A stretch of 64,000 bases of DNA from Mesorhizobium denitrificans. Its GTDB lineage: Bacteria; Pseudomonadota; Alphaproteobacteria; Rhizobiales; Rhizobiaceae. Both the position numbers and the translations under genes were made by a program. The stretch covers positions 62,001 through 126,000 of the forward strand of contig NZ_QURN01000014.1 in NCBI RefSeq assembly GCF_003403035.1. The letters run 5' to 3'. The notes under the pieces are model-generated. The model saw only the letters and a list, made by a program, of their open reading frames with translations, was not told where the DNA came from and searched no databases. Positions 8,802 to 18,842 of the stretch are shown here, piece by piece. Position 1 is the first letter of the stretch; each line of letters starts with the position of its first letter.

Positions 8802-9421
8802 TTGGCGGAGGCGCCCGCCTCTGCAATCTCTTTTTCGACACTCATAATGCGCTGATAGGCCGGACGCGACAGCGTGCGGCTCAGATACTCCCGGAACACA
8901 GGATCATTCGGCATCGCTTTCAGAACATTCATAGTGAAAAATAGACCGCTAGCCATCTGAGTGTCTGCGGCGGTGAAATTATCGCCCGCCACGAACTTGC
9001 TGCGCGCAAGCCGTTTGCGCACATTGGCAAGCATGTCCTCATACGAGCCGAACGAGAAACTGCCGGACCGATAGGAAATGCCCTGTGCATGAGCCGAGAC
9101 CGCAGGATCAAAAACAGAATCGCAATAAATCAGCCAAGTAAGGAACGCAGCTCGATCCGCAGTGCCCACCGGAGGCGCAAGCTGCGCATCAGGGAAAGCT
9201 TCGGTGAGATAAAGGCAGATCGCAGCGCGCTCGGTTACGACCGTGCCGTTATGATCAATCGCTGGCACTTTCTTATTGGGCTGAACTTCGCGATAGCTCT
9301 CCGGCACACCGTCTTTTGCCCTGATATCGATATGAATGCGCTCGTAACGCGCGCCGATTTCTTCAAGCAACCAATGAACGCCGACCGAACGTGACCACGG
9401 CGCAAAGTAGAACGTCAGCAT
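8783..9421 (-). CDS. Glutathione S-transferase
   Basis: A 212-residue cytoplasmic protein starting at ATG 9421, preceded by GGAG at a good distance. Residues 1-80 form a thioredoxin-like domain: [22 protein letters not shown], then [24 protein letters not shown] with the cis-proline (VPA) and the Glu-Arg glutathione contact. The rest is the helical C-terminal domain. A serine in PWSRS is the likely activating residue. Substrate is unknown. The open frame continues upstream to 9790 but that part lies over rpsD and its terminator and is not coding. Confidence 0.88.
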   Translation of the reverse strand: MLTFYFAPWSRSVGVHWLLEEIGARYERIHIDIRAKDGVPESYREVQPNKKVPAIDHNGTVVTERAAICLYLTEAFPDAQLAPPVGTADRAAFLTWLIYCDSVFDPAVSAHAQGISYRSGSFSFGSYEDMLANVRKRLARSKFVAGDNFTAADTQMASGLFFTMNVLKAMPNDPVFREYLSRTLSRPAYQRIMSVEKEIAEAGASANQPVMP

Positions 9422-9502
9422 CGGTTTCTCCTTCCGCTTAGGGAACGACAACGCCTGCCGATGACAGAAACCTCTGGCCAGCCTTGTGACAAGAGCCCTC
9501 CC

Positions 9503-9531
9503 AAAACGAAAAGCGGCCCTTGCGGGCCGCT
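9503..9531 (-). terminator. Rho-independent terminator of rpsD
   Basis: An 8-bp perfect stem (9512-9519 with 9524-9531) with a TTGC loop on the plus strand. Read on the minus strand it is followed by TTTTCGTTTT, a good T-rich tract. It lies 30 bp after the rpsD stop. Confidence 0.85.
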
Positions 9532-9560
9532 CCAAATACTCTGCGTGAAAGCAGGCGCGC

Positions 9561-10178
9561 TTAACGAGAATAAAACTCGACGACCAGATTCGGTTCCATC
9601 TGAACTGCAAACGGAACGTCCGACAGGCCCGGAACACGACGATAGGTCGCGACCATCTTGTTGTGATCAACTTCGATGTAGTCCGGCACGTCGCGCTCTG
9701 CGAGCTGGACAGCCTCCAGAACCAGAACGAGCTGCTTGGACTTTTCGCGAACTTCGATGACGTCGCCCGGCTTGCAGCGATACGAACCAATGTTGGTGCG
9801 CTTGCCGTTCACGTTGATGTGGCCGTGATTAATGAACTGGCGTGCCGCGAAAATGGTGGGCACGAACTTCGCGCGATAGACGACAGCGTCAAGGCGCGAT
9901 TCCAGCAGACCAATCAGGTTTTCGGAAGTGTCACCACGGCGGCGGTTGGCTTCCTCGTAAATCTTGCGGAACTGCTTTTCCGAAACGTCGCCATAGTGGC
10001 CCTTGAGCTTCTGCTTTGCGCGGAGCTGCAGGCCGAAATCGGACAGCTTACCCTTGCGGCGCTGACCATGCTGGCCGGGACCATATTCACGACGGTTTAC
10101 AGGGGACTTCGGACGGCCCCAGATGTTTTCGCCAAGACGGCGATCAATTTTGTATTTTGCCGATTCGCGTTTGCTCAT
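9561..10178 (-). CDS. rpsD: 30S ribosomal protein S4
   Basis: S4 binds 16S rRNA and is a primary assembly protein of the small subunit. The 205-residue product starts at ATG 10178 ([20 protein letters not shown]), with GGGA upstream; the in-frame upstream ATG at 10193 would add only five residues. The N-terminal region and the S4 RNA-binding domain are complete ([30 protein letters not shown]). As in many Alphaproteobacteria, rpsD is a single gene away from the rplO-rpoA cluster. A long leader with an inverted repeat lies upstream. Confidence 0.97.
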   Translation of the reverse strand: MSKRESAKYKIDRRLGENIWGRPKSPVNRREYGPGQHGQRRKGKLSDFGLQLRAKQKLKGHYGDVSEKQFRKIYEEANRRRGDTSENLIGLLESRLDAVVYRAKFVPTIFAARQFINHGHINVNGKRTNIGSYRCKPGDVIEVREKSKQLVLVLEAVQLAERDVPDYIEVDHNKMVATYRRVPGLSDVPFAVQMEPNLVVEFYSR

Positions 10179-10260
10179 CGCATTCCCTTTCAAAAAGTTA
10201 CGCCCGGAACTTCACGTTCCGGGTGAAGGAAACGCGCCCTCCTCTGGCTTCCGTTTTCGA

Positions 10261-10346
10261 AACCTGACAGGATTTTCCACAACGCTGCGGATAATCCACG
10301 GGACACGTCAATGATCTCAGGACGTATTTCTGGCAATCCTGTCAGG
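10261..10346 (-). promoter_or_regulatory. Inverted repeat in the rpsD upstream region
   Basis: CCTGACAGGATT at 10263-10274 is matched by its exact reverse complement at 10335-10346, with 60 bases between. Each arm also contains the small palindrome CCTGnCAGG. It lies 85-168 bases before the rpsD start, in a 237-bp gap. It could be a leader-RNA stem for S4 autoregulation, or two operator half-sites. Neither role is proven. Confidence 0.4.
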
Positions 10347-10366
10347 TCCCGAACCGACAAAAGCCA

Positions 10367-10390
10367 GCGCCGGACTTTTCGGCCCGGCGC
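10367..10390 (-). terminator. Hairpin after the DUF3008 gene
   Basis: A 7-bp GC stem pairs 10367-10373 with 10384-10390. On the minus strand it is followed by TGGCTTTTG. It lies 40 bp after the DUF3008 stop and probably ends that transcript before the rpsD leader. The T-tract is short. Confidence 0.45.
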
Positions 10391-10430
10391 GGCGTGGACA
10401 TAGGAGAAAGCTGCGCAAAAGTCAAATCAG

Positions 10431-10616
10431 CTAACTAGCCTTTTTCTTCGGCAAGCCCTTACGCTTCGTTTCGGCAAATTCCTCAAGCTGCTTTTCGCTC
10501 ATGGAATCGTACATTTCCCGCGACGCGCCCTTGAGTTCGCTCTTTTTTGTCTCGCCGCGCTTTGCAGAAAGCGCAGCGCCTGCGGCCTTCTGTTGTGCTT
10601 GTGATTTGGCGGGCAT
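10431..10616 (-). CDS. DUF3008 small protein
   Basis: A 61-residue, lysine-rich protein starting MPAKSQAQQKAAGAALSAKR, with KGASREMYDSMSEKQLEEFA in the second half and ending in a lysine cluster. This is the complete DUF3008 pattern found in many proteobacteria. Function is unknown. The start at ATG 10616 is supported by AGGAGG just upstream. It is a single-gene unit between murI and rpsD, all on the minus strand. Confidence 0.85.
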   Translation of the reverse strand: MPAKSQAQQKAAGAALSAKRGETKKSELKGASREMYDSMSEKQLEEFAETKRKGLPKKKAS

Positions 10617-10671
10617 GAATGCCTCCTGTCGTTGATGACATTTCAACGCAGGCGGACACCCGCCGTTCCCG

Positions 10672-11472
10672 TCAGCTTACAGAAAGTCCAAATCCCTGCA
10701 TCAGCCGGCGCGTGGCGAAATCCACACTTCCAGAACTGAAAACGGCAACATCATGCATATCTTTTGGCGGCGCGGCATGTTCGCCGGGATTTACCTCGCC
10801 CAGAAGCGAAAGCGTGCGGCGCGCAATCGCCTCGCTGGAATCGATCCAGTCCACCGGCCACGGCGCCATTTTGCGCATACGATTGATCAGGAAGGGGTAA
10901 TGCGTGCAGGCGAGCACGACAATATCGGTCCGCAGCCCATCCCTTTCGACAAAGCAGGGCTCGATTTCCGCGCGCACGGCTTCCTCGTCGACGAAACCTT
11001 CACGCATATAAATTTCAGCGAGTCGTGCAAGTTGCGTGCTGCCGACCAGCCGCACATGGCACTGCCCTGCCCATTTGCCGATCAGATCACGCGTATATTG
11101 ACGCTTCACCGTGCCGGGCGTCGCGAGCACGGAAACCAGACCGGAGCGCGTGCGCTCTGCCGCCGGCTTGATGGCTGGAACTGTGCCCACAAAAGGCGTT
11201 TCGGGATAGGCCTCCCGCAAGTCAGAGAGCGAAAGCGTCGAAGCGGTGTTGCACGGAACAACGGCAACCTGCGGCCGGTAGCGCTTTATAAGATCACCAA
11301 ACAGCGAGACGATGCGCTCGTTGAGCGCGGGTTCCTCCCAATCGCCATAAGGAAATGCTGCGTCATCAGCGAAATAGACAAAGCGCCGATCTGGCATCAG
11401 CACCCGCGCCTCACGCAGAACGGTGAGGCCACCAACACCGGAGTCGAACATCAAAACCGGGCGGTTAGCCAT
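10672..11472 (-). CDS. murI: Glutamate racemase
   Basis: Interconverts L- and D-glutamate to supply D-Glu for peptidoglycan. The 266-residue protein starts at ATG 11472 ([15 protein letters not shown]). Both catalytic cysteines are seen, in VVPCNTAS and VLACTHYPF, and the FDSGVGG motif opens the first domain. It overlaps the 3' end of trmJ by 8 bp, so the two are an operon. The open frame extends to 11559 without a better start. Confidence 0.95.
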   Translation of the reverse strand: MANRPVLMFDSGVGGLTVLREARVLMPDRRFVYFADDAAFPYGDWEEPALNERIVSLFGDLIKRYRPQVAVVPCNTASTLSLSDLREAYPETPFVGTVPAIKPAAERTRSGLVSVLATPGTVKRQYTRDLIGKWAGQCHVRLVGSTQLARLAEIYMREGFVDEEAVRAEIEPCFVERDGLRTDIVVLACTHYPFLINRMRKMAPWPVDWIDSSEAIARRTLSLLGEVNPGEHAAPPKDMHDVAVFSSGSVDFATRRLMQGFGLSVS

Positions 11473-12358
11473 GTTTGACGCCCCGTTTGGCCATCGCTTC
11501 CCTGCCGCGTTCCGATAGAGGCGCTGCACCTTCCTCGCTGTGCGCCGCGCGGTCGGCAAGCGCCTTGCGTTCGGGATAACCGCTGCCGCGCGGCTGCTTC
11601 GGCGAAAAATAATCGAGTGACGACAGAACGCCGCGCAGCACTTTCAATTCAGCTTCCGCGAAGGCAGGACGGGTCAGCACGGAGCGCAGATTGTCGACCA
11701 TCTTGGGCTTCTTGGCCGCGGGACGAAAATAGCCACGAGCCTCCAAAGCAGCTTCCAGATGCTCAAAAAAGCTATGCAGTTGCACCTTCGATGCGGGCTC
11801 CATATCCGGTCCACGGAACGCGGTATCCGTTTCGGATGCGAGGCCCGACTTCATCCACTCATAAGACATCAGCAACACCGCCTGCGCGATATTCAGCGAT
11901 GCAAAAGCCGGATTCACCGGAAAGGTGACAATCTCATCGGCCAGCCCGACCTCCTCGTTGAACAGGCCGAACTTTTCGCGCCCGAAGAGAATGCCAAGTT
12001 TTTCGCCATCGTCGTAGCGGGTTCGCAAGGTTCGTGCGGCCTCAACAGGTCCGCGCACCTGCTTGAAGCCATCGCGCTCCCGCGCGGTCGTCGCGAACAC
12101 GAAATTAAGGTCAGCTACAGCCTCCGCGAGCGTTTCGTACACGACCACGCCGTCAATCACATGATCAGCCTTGCTGGCTGCCGCACGCGCCCGCTCGTTC
12201 GGCCAACCATCGCGAGGCTTTACCAGACGCAACTCGGACAGCCCGAAATTCGCCATTGCGCGCGCAACCATGCCGATATTCTCGCCAAGCTGCGGCTCAA
12301 CGAGAATGACAGCCGGCCCGCCGGTAATCATGGGTCTATCGCTATCAGTTCCTGCCAT
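11465..12358 (-). CDS. trmJ: tRNA (cytidine/uridine-2'-O-)-methyltransferase TrmJ-like
   Basis: A SPOUT-class RNA methyltransferase. From ATG 12358 it is 297 residues, with a GAGG before the start; ATG at 12331 ([13 protein letters not shown]) or 12406 are alternatives. SAM-knot motifs are clear: [19 protein letters not shown] near the start, [16 protein letters not shown] and [14 protein letters not shown]. TrmJ methylates position 32 of several tRNAs; the subgroup call is by similarity of motifs and the long C-terminal tail. It precedes murI with an 8-bp overlap. Confidence 0.85.
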   Translation of the reverse strand: MAGTDSDRPMITGGPAVILVEPQLGENIGMVARAMANFGLSELRLVKPRDGWPNERARAAASKADHVIDGVVVYETLAEAVADLNFVFATTARERDGFKQVRGPVEAARTLRTRYDDGEKLGILFGREKFGLFNEEVGLADEIVTFPVNPAFASLNIAQAVLLMSYEWMKSGLASETDTAFRGPDMEPASKVQLHSFFEHLEAALEARGYFRPAAKKPKMVDNLRSVLTRPAFAEAELKVLRGVLSSLDYFSPKQPRGSGYPERKALADRAAHSEEGAAPLSERGREAMAKRGVKHG

Positions 12359-12536
12359 TTGCCTCGGGTGCCTGTTCATTGCGGCGAATGCTGGGTCGGA
12401 TGCCATATTCGCGCGGCAAATTGAAGAGCCTCGACACTTTGTCGTAGACAGCGGCTCGCCATTTGCGCGCGCGGAACCGCTTTGCTATAGGCCACTCACA
12501 CATCCAATTCGCGCATTTTCACACGAGGCTCAATTT

Positions 12537-13748
12537 ATGTCGAAAATCAAGGTGGCAAATCCCGTTGTCGAGCTGGACGGGGATGAGATGACCCGCATTA
12601 TCTGGCAACTCATCAAGGACAAGTTGATCCACCCCTATCTCGACGTGAACCTGGACTACTACGACCTTGGCATGGAGCATCGCGACGCGACCAACGATCA
12701 GGTCACAGTCGATGCGGCGAACGCGATCAAGAAATATGGCGTTGGCGTCAAGTGCGCGACCATTACGCCAGACGAGGCTCGCGTCGAGGAATTCGGCCTC
12801 AAGAAAATGTGGAAGTCGCCCAACGGCACGATCCGCAACATTCTCGGCGGCGTGATTTTCCGCGAACCCATTATCATGAAGAACGTGCCGCGTTTGGTGC
12901 CGGGCTGGACGAAGCCCATCATCGTTGGCCGTCACGCATTCGGTGATCAGTATAAAGCGACGGACTTCCGCTATCCCGGCAAGGGCAAGCTGACGATCAA
13001 GTTTGTCGGTGATGACGGCACGGTGATCGAGCACGACGTATATGACGCGCCAGGTTCCGGCGTCGCCATGGCTATGTACAATCTGGACGAGTCGATCCGC
13101 GAATTTGCGCGCGCCTCGCTGAACTACGGTCTGCTGCGCGGCTATCCGGTTTATCTTTCGACCAAAAACACGATCCTCAAGGCCTATGACGGCCGCTTCA
13201 AGGACATCTTCCAGGAAGTGTACGAGCAGGAATTCGAGGCTGAGTTCAAGGCGCGCAAGATCTGGTACGAGCATCGCCTGATCGACGACATGGTTGCTTC
13301 GAGCCTGAAATGGTCGGGCGGCTATGTCTGGGCCTGTAAGAACTATGACGGCGACGTGCAGTCCGACACCGTGGCGCAAGGCTTCGGTTCGCTCGGCCTC
13401 ATGACCTCAGTGCTCATGACGCCGGATGGCAAGACAGTTGAAGCAGAAGCCGCGCACGGCACGGTTACGCGCCACTATCGCCAGCATCAGAAGGGCGAAG
13501 AAACGTCGACCAACTCGATCGCATCGATCTTTGCATGGACGCGTGGTCTGGCCCATCGCGCCAAGCTGGACGACAATGCGCAATTGAAGAAATTCGCCGA
13601 GACGCTGGAGAAGGTCTGCGTGCAGACGGTCGAATCCGGCTTCATGACCAAGGATCTGTCGCTACTGATTGGACCCGATCAGCCGTGGCTCTCCACCACC
13701 GGTTTCCTCGACAAGATCGACGAGAATTTGCAAAAGGCGATGGCGTAA
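12537..13748 (+). CDS. icd: NADP-dependent isocitrate dehydrogenase
   Basis: Oxidises isocitrate to 2-oxoglutarate in the TCA cycle. The 403-residue protein is of the eukaryote-like type II homodimeric class, not the E. coli type: [21 protein letters not shown] at the N-terminus, [16 protein letters not shown] and [14 protein letters not shown]. The start at ATG 12537 has CGAGG upstream; the open frame reaches back to 12171 but this lies over trmJ. A strong terminator follows at 13772. This class next to alaS is usual in rhizobia. Confidence 0.97.
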   Translation: MSKIKVANPVVELDGDEMTRIIWQLIKDKLIHPYLDVNLDYYDLGMEHRDATNDQVTVDAANAIKKYGVGVKCATITPDEARVEEFGLKKMWKSPNGTIRNILGGVIFREPIIMKNVPRLVPGWTKPIIVGRHAFGDQYKATDFRYPGKGKLTIKFVGDDGTVIEHDVYDAPGSGVAMAMYNLDESIREFARASLNYGLLRGYPVYLSTKNTILKAYDGRFKDIFQEVYEQEFEAEFKARKIWYEHRLIDDMVASSLKWSGGYVWACKNYDGDVQSDTVAQGFGSLGLMTSVLMTPDGKTVEAEAAHGTVTRHYRQHQKGEETSTNSIASIFAWTRGLAHRAKLDDNAQLKKFAETLEKVCVQTVESGFMTKDLSLLIGPDQPWLSTTGFLDKIDENLQKAMA

Positions 13749-13771
13749 AAGCTAGTCCTTCAGGAATCGAA

Positions 13772-13799
13772 AAGGCGCGCTCAATGGCGCGCCTTTTTT
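13772..13799 (+). terminator. Rho-independent terminator of icd
   Basis: A 9-bp perfect stem (13772-13780 with 13787-13795) with a 6-nt loop, running into TTTTTT. It begins 24 bp after the icd stop. Confidence 0.92.
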
Positions 13800-13855
13800 G
13801 TTTGAAAGATTATGATCGGCGGACGCATTTGCCACCAAGCGAGCACTAGTGCCGC

Positions 13856-14000
13856 CCCTCACCCTTACCCTCTCCCCGTAAACGGCGAGAGGGGGCATCG
13901 ACGTAGCTCTCAATTTTCAACGCAGCTTGAGTTCGCAAACTAGGCCACAGCCCGCCTCCCCCCGTTTACGGGGAGAGGATGCCGGCAGGCAGGTGAGGTG
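13856..14000. repeat. Palindromic intergenic repeat, copy A
   Basis: A roughly 145-bp element between icd and alaS. A perfect 17-bp inverted repeat joins 13869-13885 and 13962-13978 around the core TCTCCCCGTAAACGG. Outside it are CCTCACC on the left and GGCAGGCAGGTGAGG on the right, so the whole unit can fold on itself. The centre differs from copy B. It resembles the intergenic palindromic repeats seen in rhizobial genomes. It fills most of the 284-bp gap; no gene is visible. Confidence 0.75.
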
Positions 14001-14032
14001 CAGAGCCGACCTCACCCGCATTTTTGCTTTCC

Positions 14033-16693
14033 CTACGCGGCCATTGCGGCCTTCACTGCAGCGATGGCTTCGGCAGCCTTCGATGCGTCGGGGCCACCAG
14101 CCTGCGCCATGTCCGGGCGACCACCGCCACCCTGCCCGCCAAGAGCGGCAGAGGCAACGCGCACAAGATCAACCGCGCTGAAACGCTTGATGAGATCTTC
14201 GGTGACGCCCACGACAACACTCGCCTTGCCTTCAGCCTCACCAACCAGAACAACCACGCCGGAGCCAAGCGACTTCTTGCCTTCGTCGGCCAGAGACTTG
14301 AGATCCTTCGGCGCAACGCCAGACACTGACTTGCCGAGGAAACCTACGCCGGCAACCTGCTCCGCCTCGCTGCCGCCATCGGCTTTGGCCGAACCGCCCA
14401 TTGCGAGCTTCTTGCGCGCATCGGTCAATTCACGCTCCAGCTTCTTGCGTTCATCCAGCAAGGACTCGACGCGAGCCAGCACATCGGCGGGCGCGACCTT
14501 CAGCGCCGATGCAACGGCCTTCAAGCGCTGATCCTGTTCATCAAGATGCTTGCGCGCCGCAATGCCCGTAAGCGCCTCGACACGCCGAACACCAGCGGCG
14601 ACCGCGCCTTCACTCACGATGCGCACCAGCCCAATATCGCCAGTGGCAGACACATGCGTGCCGCCGCAAAGCTCAACGGAATAAGGCCGGTTTGACTTTT
14701 CGCCGTGCAGGCCCGTACCCATCGAAACGACACGCACCTCGTCGCCATATTTTTCACCGAAGAGCGCCATCGCGCCCTCTGCAATCGCGTCATCGACACT
14801 CATCAAGCGCGTGGTGACGGGTGCGTTCTGCACGATGATTTCGTTCGCCAACTCCTCGACACGCTCAAGCTCTTCATGGCTGATGGGCTTGGGGTGGGAG
14901 AAGTCGAAGCGCAGACGATCCGGCGCAACCAGCGAACCTTTTTGCGCAACATGGGTGCCGAGCACTTCGCGCAGACCTTCATGCAGCAAGTGGGTCGCAG
15001 AGTGATTTGCACGCAAACGCGTGCGCCGCTCATGCGCAACATTCAACTCAACAGCTGTACCAACCTTGATGCTACCCTTGGAGACGGTGCCAATATGCAC
15101 GAACAGCCCATCTGCTTTCTTTTGCGTGTCGGTAACGGTGAAGGTAAAGCCGTCGCCAGAGATCGTGCCGGTATCGCCCATCTGGCCACCCGACTCGCCG
15201 TAAAATGGCGTCTGGTTCACGATGATGGAAGCCTTGGCACCGTCACCAACCTGCGCGACCTCTTTGCCGTCCTGAACGATGGCGAGCACAACGCCCTCTG
15301 CCTTTTCGGTGTCGTAGCCAAGGAATTCCGTCGCGCCGTGCCTTTCACGCAGTGCAAACCAAATCGTTTCCGTAGCGGCCTCGCCCGAGCCAGCCCAATT
15401 GGCGCGAGCCTCCGCCTTCTGGCGTTCCATCGCGTCCTGAAAGCCGTCAAGGTTCACGGAGATATTGCGCTGGCGCAGGGCGTCCTGCGTCAAATCAAGC
15501 GGGAAGCCGTAAGTATCGTAGAGCTTGAAGGCGGTTTCGCCATCCAGCATGTCGCCCGATTTCAGCGAGGCGGTTGCGTCTTCGAGCAGGTTGAGCCCGC
15601 GCGCAAGCGTCTTGCGGAACCGCGACTCTTCCAACTTAAGCGTTTCGGTGATGAGCGCCTCGCCACGAACAAGCTCGGGATATGCCTGACCCATTTCGCG
15701 CACGAGCGCCGGAATCAGCTTCCACATTATTGGCTCGGATGCGCCGAGAAGCTGCGCGTGACGCATAGCGCGGCGCATGATCCGGCGCAGCACATAACCC
15801 CTGCCCTCGTTGGAGGGAAGCACACCATCCGCAATGAGGAAGCACGATGAGCGCAAATGGTCTGCAATGACACGGAACGAAGCAACTGTTTCCGCATCCG
15901 GCCCGCGACCAAGCGCAGATGCGGTCGCCTCGATCAGGTGCCTGAAAAGATCCGTCTCGAAAACGCTTTCGACGCCTTGCAGGATCGACGCCATGCGCTC
16001 AAGACCCATGCCCGTGTCGATGGACGGGCGCGGCAAGTTGATCCGCTCTTCCTTCGTGACCTGCTCATACTGCATGAACACGAGGTTCCAGAACTCAAGG
16101 AACCGGTCACCATCCTCTTCCGGACTTCCGGGAGGTCCGCCCCAGATATGCTCGCCACGGTCGATGAAAATCTCAGAGCATGGGCCACAGGGGCCGGTGT
16201 CGCCCATCGCCCAGAAATTGTCCGAGGTGGCGATGCGGATGATCCGATCGTCCGAGAACCCGGCGATCTTTTTCCAGTATTCCGCCGCCTCATCATCCGT
16301 ATGGTAGACAGTGACGAGCAGCTTATCCTTCGGCAGACCAAAATCCTTGGTGATGAGATTCCAGGCAAACTCGATGGCGTTTTCCTTGAAATAGTCGCCG
16401 AACGAGAAATTGCCCAGCATCTCAAAGAATGTCAGATGGCGCGCGGTGTAGCCTACATTGTCGAGGTCGTTGTGCTTACCACCGGCGCGCACGCTCTTCT
16501 GCGCCGTTGCAGCGCGCACATAGGGGCGCTTCTCAAGACCCGTAAACACGTTCTTGAACTGCACCATGCCCGCATTGGTGAACATCAAGGTCGGATCATT
16601 GCGCGGCACCAGTGGGCTGGAAGCCACAACCTCGTGACCGTTCTTTCGGAAATAATCGAGGAACGTTGACCTGATCTCGTTGACGCCGCTCAT
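14033..16693 (-). CDS. alaS: Alanyl-tRNA synthetase
   Basis: Charges tRNA-Ala. The 886-residue protein starts at ATG 16693 ([15 protein letters not shown]), 8 bases after an AAGG. The domains are complete and in order: class II catalytic core ([27 protein letters not shown]), tRNA-recognition region, editing domain with zinc ligands ([11 protein letters not shown] and [11 protein letters not shown]), and C-terminal DHHA1 domain with a Gly-rich end ([13 protein letters not shown]). A long open frame on the opposite strand (14705-15850) is a shadow. It is convergent with icd. Confidence 0.97.
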   Translation of the reverse strand: MSGVNEIRSTFLDYFRKNGHEVVASSPLVPRNDPTLMFTNAGMVQFKNVFTGLEKRPYVRAATAQKSVRAGGKHNDLDNVGYTARHLTFFEMLGNFSFGDYFKENAIEFAWNLITKDFGLPKDKLLVTVYHTDDEAAEYWKKIAGFSDDRIIRIATSDNFWAMGDTGPCGPCSEIFIDRGEHIWGGPPGSPEEDGDRFLEFWNLVFMQYEQVTKEERINLPRPSIDTGMGLERMASILQGVESVFETDLFRHLIEATASALGRGPDAETVASFRVIADHLRSSCFLIADGVLPSNEGRGYVLRRIMRRAMRHAQLLGASEPIMWKLIPALVREMGQAYPELVRGEALITETLKLEESRFRKTLARGLNLLEDATASLKSGDMLDGETAFKLYDTYGFPLDLTQDALRQRNISVNLDGFQDAMERQKAEARANWAGSGEAATETIWFALRERHGATEFLGYDTEKAEGVVLAIVQDGKEVAQVGDGAKASIIVNQTPFYGESGGQMGDTGTISGDGFTFTVTDTQKKADGLFVHIGTVSKGSIKVGTAVELNVAHERRTRLRANHSATHLLHEGLREVLGTHVAQKGSLVAPDRLRFDFSHPKPISHEELERVEELANEIIVQNAPVTTRLMSVDDAIAEGAMALFGEKYGDEVRVVSMGTGLHGEKSNRPYSVELCGGTHVSATGDIGLVRIVSEGAVAAGVRRVEALTGIAARKHLDEQDQRLKAVASALKVAPADVLARVESLLDERKKLERELTDARKKLAMGGSAKADGGSEAEQVAGVGFLGKSVSGVAPKDLKSLADEGKKSLGSGVVVLVGEAEGKASVVVGVTEDLIKRFSAVDLVRVASAALGGQGGGGRPDMAQAGGPDASKAAEAIAAVKAAMAA

Positions 16694-16708
16694 GCACTGA
16701 CCTTCATG

Positions 16709-16731
16709 AAAAACCGCCGGCAAACCGGCGG
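16709..16731 (-). terminator. Terminator of the nucleotide-sugar dehydratase gene
   Basis: A 7-bp GC stem (16714-16720 with 16725-16731) with a 4-nt loop. On the minus strand it is followed directly by TTTTT. It lies between the stop at 16774 and the alaS start at 16693. Confidence 0.8.
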
Positions 16732-16773
16732 GAAAACTCGACGGTGCTTCTTAGCCGCCGGAAATTTAACTGT

Positions 16774-18744
16774 CTAGGAAATCGCTTGGTCTTGTTCAGC
16801 TTCAGCGCGAGATAGTGGCCGATTTTCAGGCTCAGACGAAGCACGCTCATTGCGGATGAACTCGGGCACGATGTGGTGCAGGATCATCAAGGCCCGCTCG
16901 CGATCTTCACGAGCGAGCGCGCTTTCAATCTCGGCCACGGATTTGTTCAGCAAAACATGGTCAATCATTCGCGGCGAAGCGACAAAATAACCGTCATGCG
17001 CGGTATCCTCTCGCACTTCCGACTTGTCGAACAATTCCTCATAGAGTTTCTCACCCGGACGCAGGCCGGAAAAAACAATGTCCACATCAGTGTATGGCTT
17101 GAAGCCAGCAAGCTGAATCATCCGCTCTGCAAGGTGCAGAATGCGAACGGGCTTACCCATATCCAGCACCATGATCTTGCCACGCTCATTGGCGCGATGC
17201 ATGGCATGTGAAGACGCATTCAGCACAAGCCGAACGGCCTCCGGAATGGTCATGAAGAAGCGGATGATGTCGGGGTGCGTAACCGTAACCGGCCCACCCG
17301 CCGCAATCTGCTCCTTGAAGCGCGGCACGACCGAGCCATTAGAGCCAAGAACATTGCCGAAGCGAACCGTCTTGAAGCTGGTTGCATCGGAGGAAACATC
17401 CAGCGCCTGACAGTAAGATTCGGCCGAGCGCTTGGTGGCACCCATCACATTGGTCGGGTTCACAGCCTTGTCGGTCGAGATCATGACAAACGACAGAGCG
17501 CTGTTTGCGAGTGCCGCGTCGGCGACATTGCGCGTACCGAGGAGGTTGGTCTTGATGGCTTCCAGCGGGTTCGATTCGACCAGGGGCACGTGCTTCAGCG
17601 CCGCCGCGTGGAAAACAAGCTGCGGCTTGAACTCCTCGAATATCTGGTTGACGCGCGCACGGTCGCGCACGTCAAGAATATGTGCAACAAGCGCAAGCTG
17701 CGGATGACGGTCCCGAAGTTCCGTATCCAAATTGTAGAGCAGGAATTCCGAGTTATCGGTGACGATCAGCTTTTGCGGGCCGAGCATTGCGATCTGTCTG
17801 CAAAGCTCCGAACCAATTGAGCCGCCGCCGCCCGTGACCAACACAACGCGGCCATTGATCATGGACGACACGCCTTGCAGATCGGCCTTTATTTCCGGAC
17901 GCCCAAGCAGGTCGCCAAGCTCAATTTCTTTCGGTTCCAGCAACTGGTCACTGGTAAGAACAGTCGTGGAGGTTCGATCTGGCAGGCGCAGGACCTTCAG
18001 CCCGGCAGCAGTCCCGGCCTCGACAATTTCACCGAGCCGTTTGCGCGAGTGATTTGGATCGGTGATGATGAGTTCAGATGCCGGCTTGCCACGCGATTGC
18101 AATAGCGTTTGAATATTAGGCAAATCACCCAGCCGTCCGCGAACACGCACACCCTGCACGATGCGCCCCTTGGCAAAGAGGCTATCATCAACGATTGCAG
18201 CGACTTCAAAAGTGCCATTTCCCGCCCGTCGCACCGAGCGGATGAAACTGTCGGCCTCATCGTTCATGCCATACAAAATAACGCGGCGCTTGGCCTGCTT
18301 GGTGCGCTTGGCGGCGCGCGACCCATGCCTGCGCTCAAGCATCAGCCGGTAGGCAAAACGCGAACCGACCATGCCACCGATCATGAATATCGCGGTGAGG
18401 ACAGGCACTGATCGCGGAACGTTTTGGCCGCGCGAAACGAGAAACGCGCCGGCGGTATAGATAACCACCGCGGCGACCACCGCCTTGATTATCTCCAGCA
18501 CATCCGGCGCGGAGACATAGCGCCATGAAGTGCGATTGACTCGAAACACATAAATGCAAATCGTGCTGAGCGCGACAAACGCGGCGATCTTCTGCGGAAA
18601 ATCAGGAATCCACGACAGATAGTTCGTATTATAGGCAACAGCGAACGCCGCCACGAACGCGATAAGCGCGACGATAACATCATGGGCGAAGCTGATGTAG
18701 GGAAGCCAGCCCTTCTGCCGTACGAATTGGTAGAGGTTCCGCAT
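16774..18744 (-). CDS. Membrane nucleotide-sugar 4,6-dehydratase (CapD/WbpM type)
   Basis: The 656-residue protein has about four membrane helices in residues 1-130, a first Rossmann domain (RVILYGMNDEADSFI, near 150), and a C-terminal extended SDR domain with VTGGGGSIGSELCRQI near 305. The active-site segment STDKAVNPTNVMGATKR has methionine where most SDRs have the catalytic tyrosine, as in long WbpM/PglF-type enzymes that make UDP-4-keto-6-deoxy-GlcNAc. So it likely feeds diaminosugar, QuiNAc or FucNAc synthesis for surface glycans. It stands alone between cpdB and alaS, far from the exo locus at 52220. The exact product is not shown. Confidence 0.88.
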   Translation of the reverse strand: MRNLYQFVRQKGWLPYISFAHDVIVALIAFVAAFAVAYNTNYLSWIPDFPQKIAAFVALSTICIYVFRVNRTSWRYVSAPDVLEIIKAVVAAVVIYTAGAFLVSRGQNVPRSVPVLTAIFMIGGMVGSRFAYRLMLERRHGSRAAKRTKQAKRRVILYGMNDEADSFIRSVRRAGNGTFEVAAIVDDSLFAKGRIVQGVRVRGRLGDLPNIQTLLQSRGKPASELIITDPNHSRKRLGEIVEAGTAAGLKVLRLPDRTSTTVLTSDQLLEPKEIELGDLLGRPEIKADLQGVSSMINGRVVLVTGGGGSIGSELCRQIAMLGPQKLIVTDNSEFLLYNLDTELRDRHPQLALVAHILDVRDRARVNQIFEEFKPQLVFHAAALKHVPLVESNPLEAIKTNLLGTRNVADAALANSALSFVMISTDKAVNPTNVMGATKRSAESYCQALDVSSDATSFKTVRFGNVLGSNGSVVPRFKEQIAAGGPVTVTHPDIIRFFMTIPEAVRLVLNASSHAMHRANERGKIMVLDMGKPVRILHLAERMIQLAGFKPYTDVDIVFSGLRPGEKLYEELFDKSEVREDTAHDGYFVASPRMIDHVLLNKSVAEIESALAREDRERALMILHHIVPEFIRNERASSEPENRPLSRAEAEQDQAIS

Positions 18745-18842
18745 TACCTTGCCTGTCGTTATGGCAAACTCGTCTATACCGCGTTAAGCGCCGCAACAAC
18801 ATAGGTGCAGCACTTAAACTGTGGCCAATCGTCTAGTTTCGC

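Noticed and set aside
13856-14000. Repeat copy A as a CRISPR or insertion sequence
   Set aside because: There is one unit only, with no spacers, no transposase frame and no target-site duplication visible.
14705-15850. 381-codon open frame on the plus strand
   Set aside because: It lies wholly within alaS on the other strand, has no ribosome site and no recognisable domain. It is a GC-driven shadow of a real gene.
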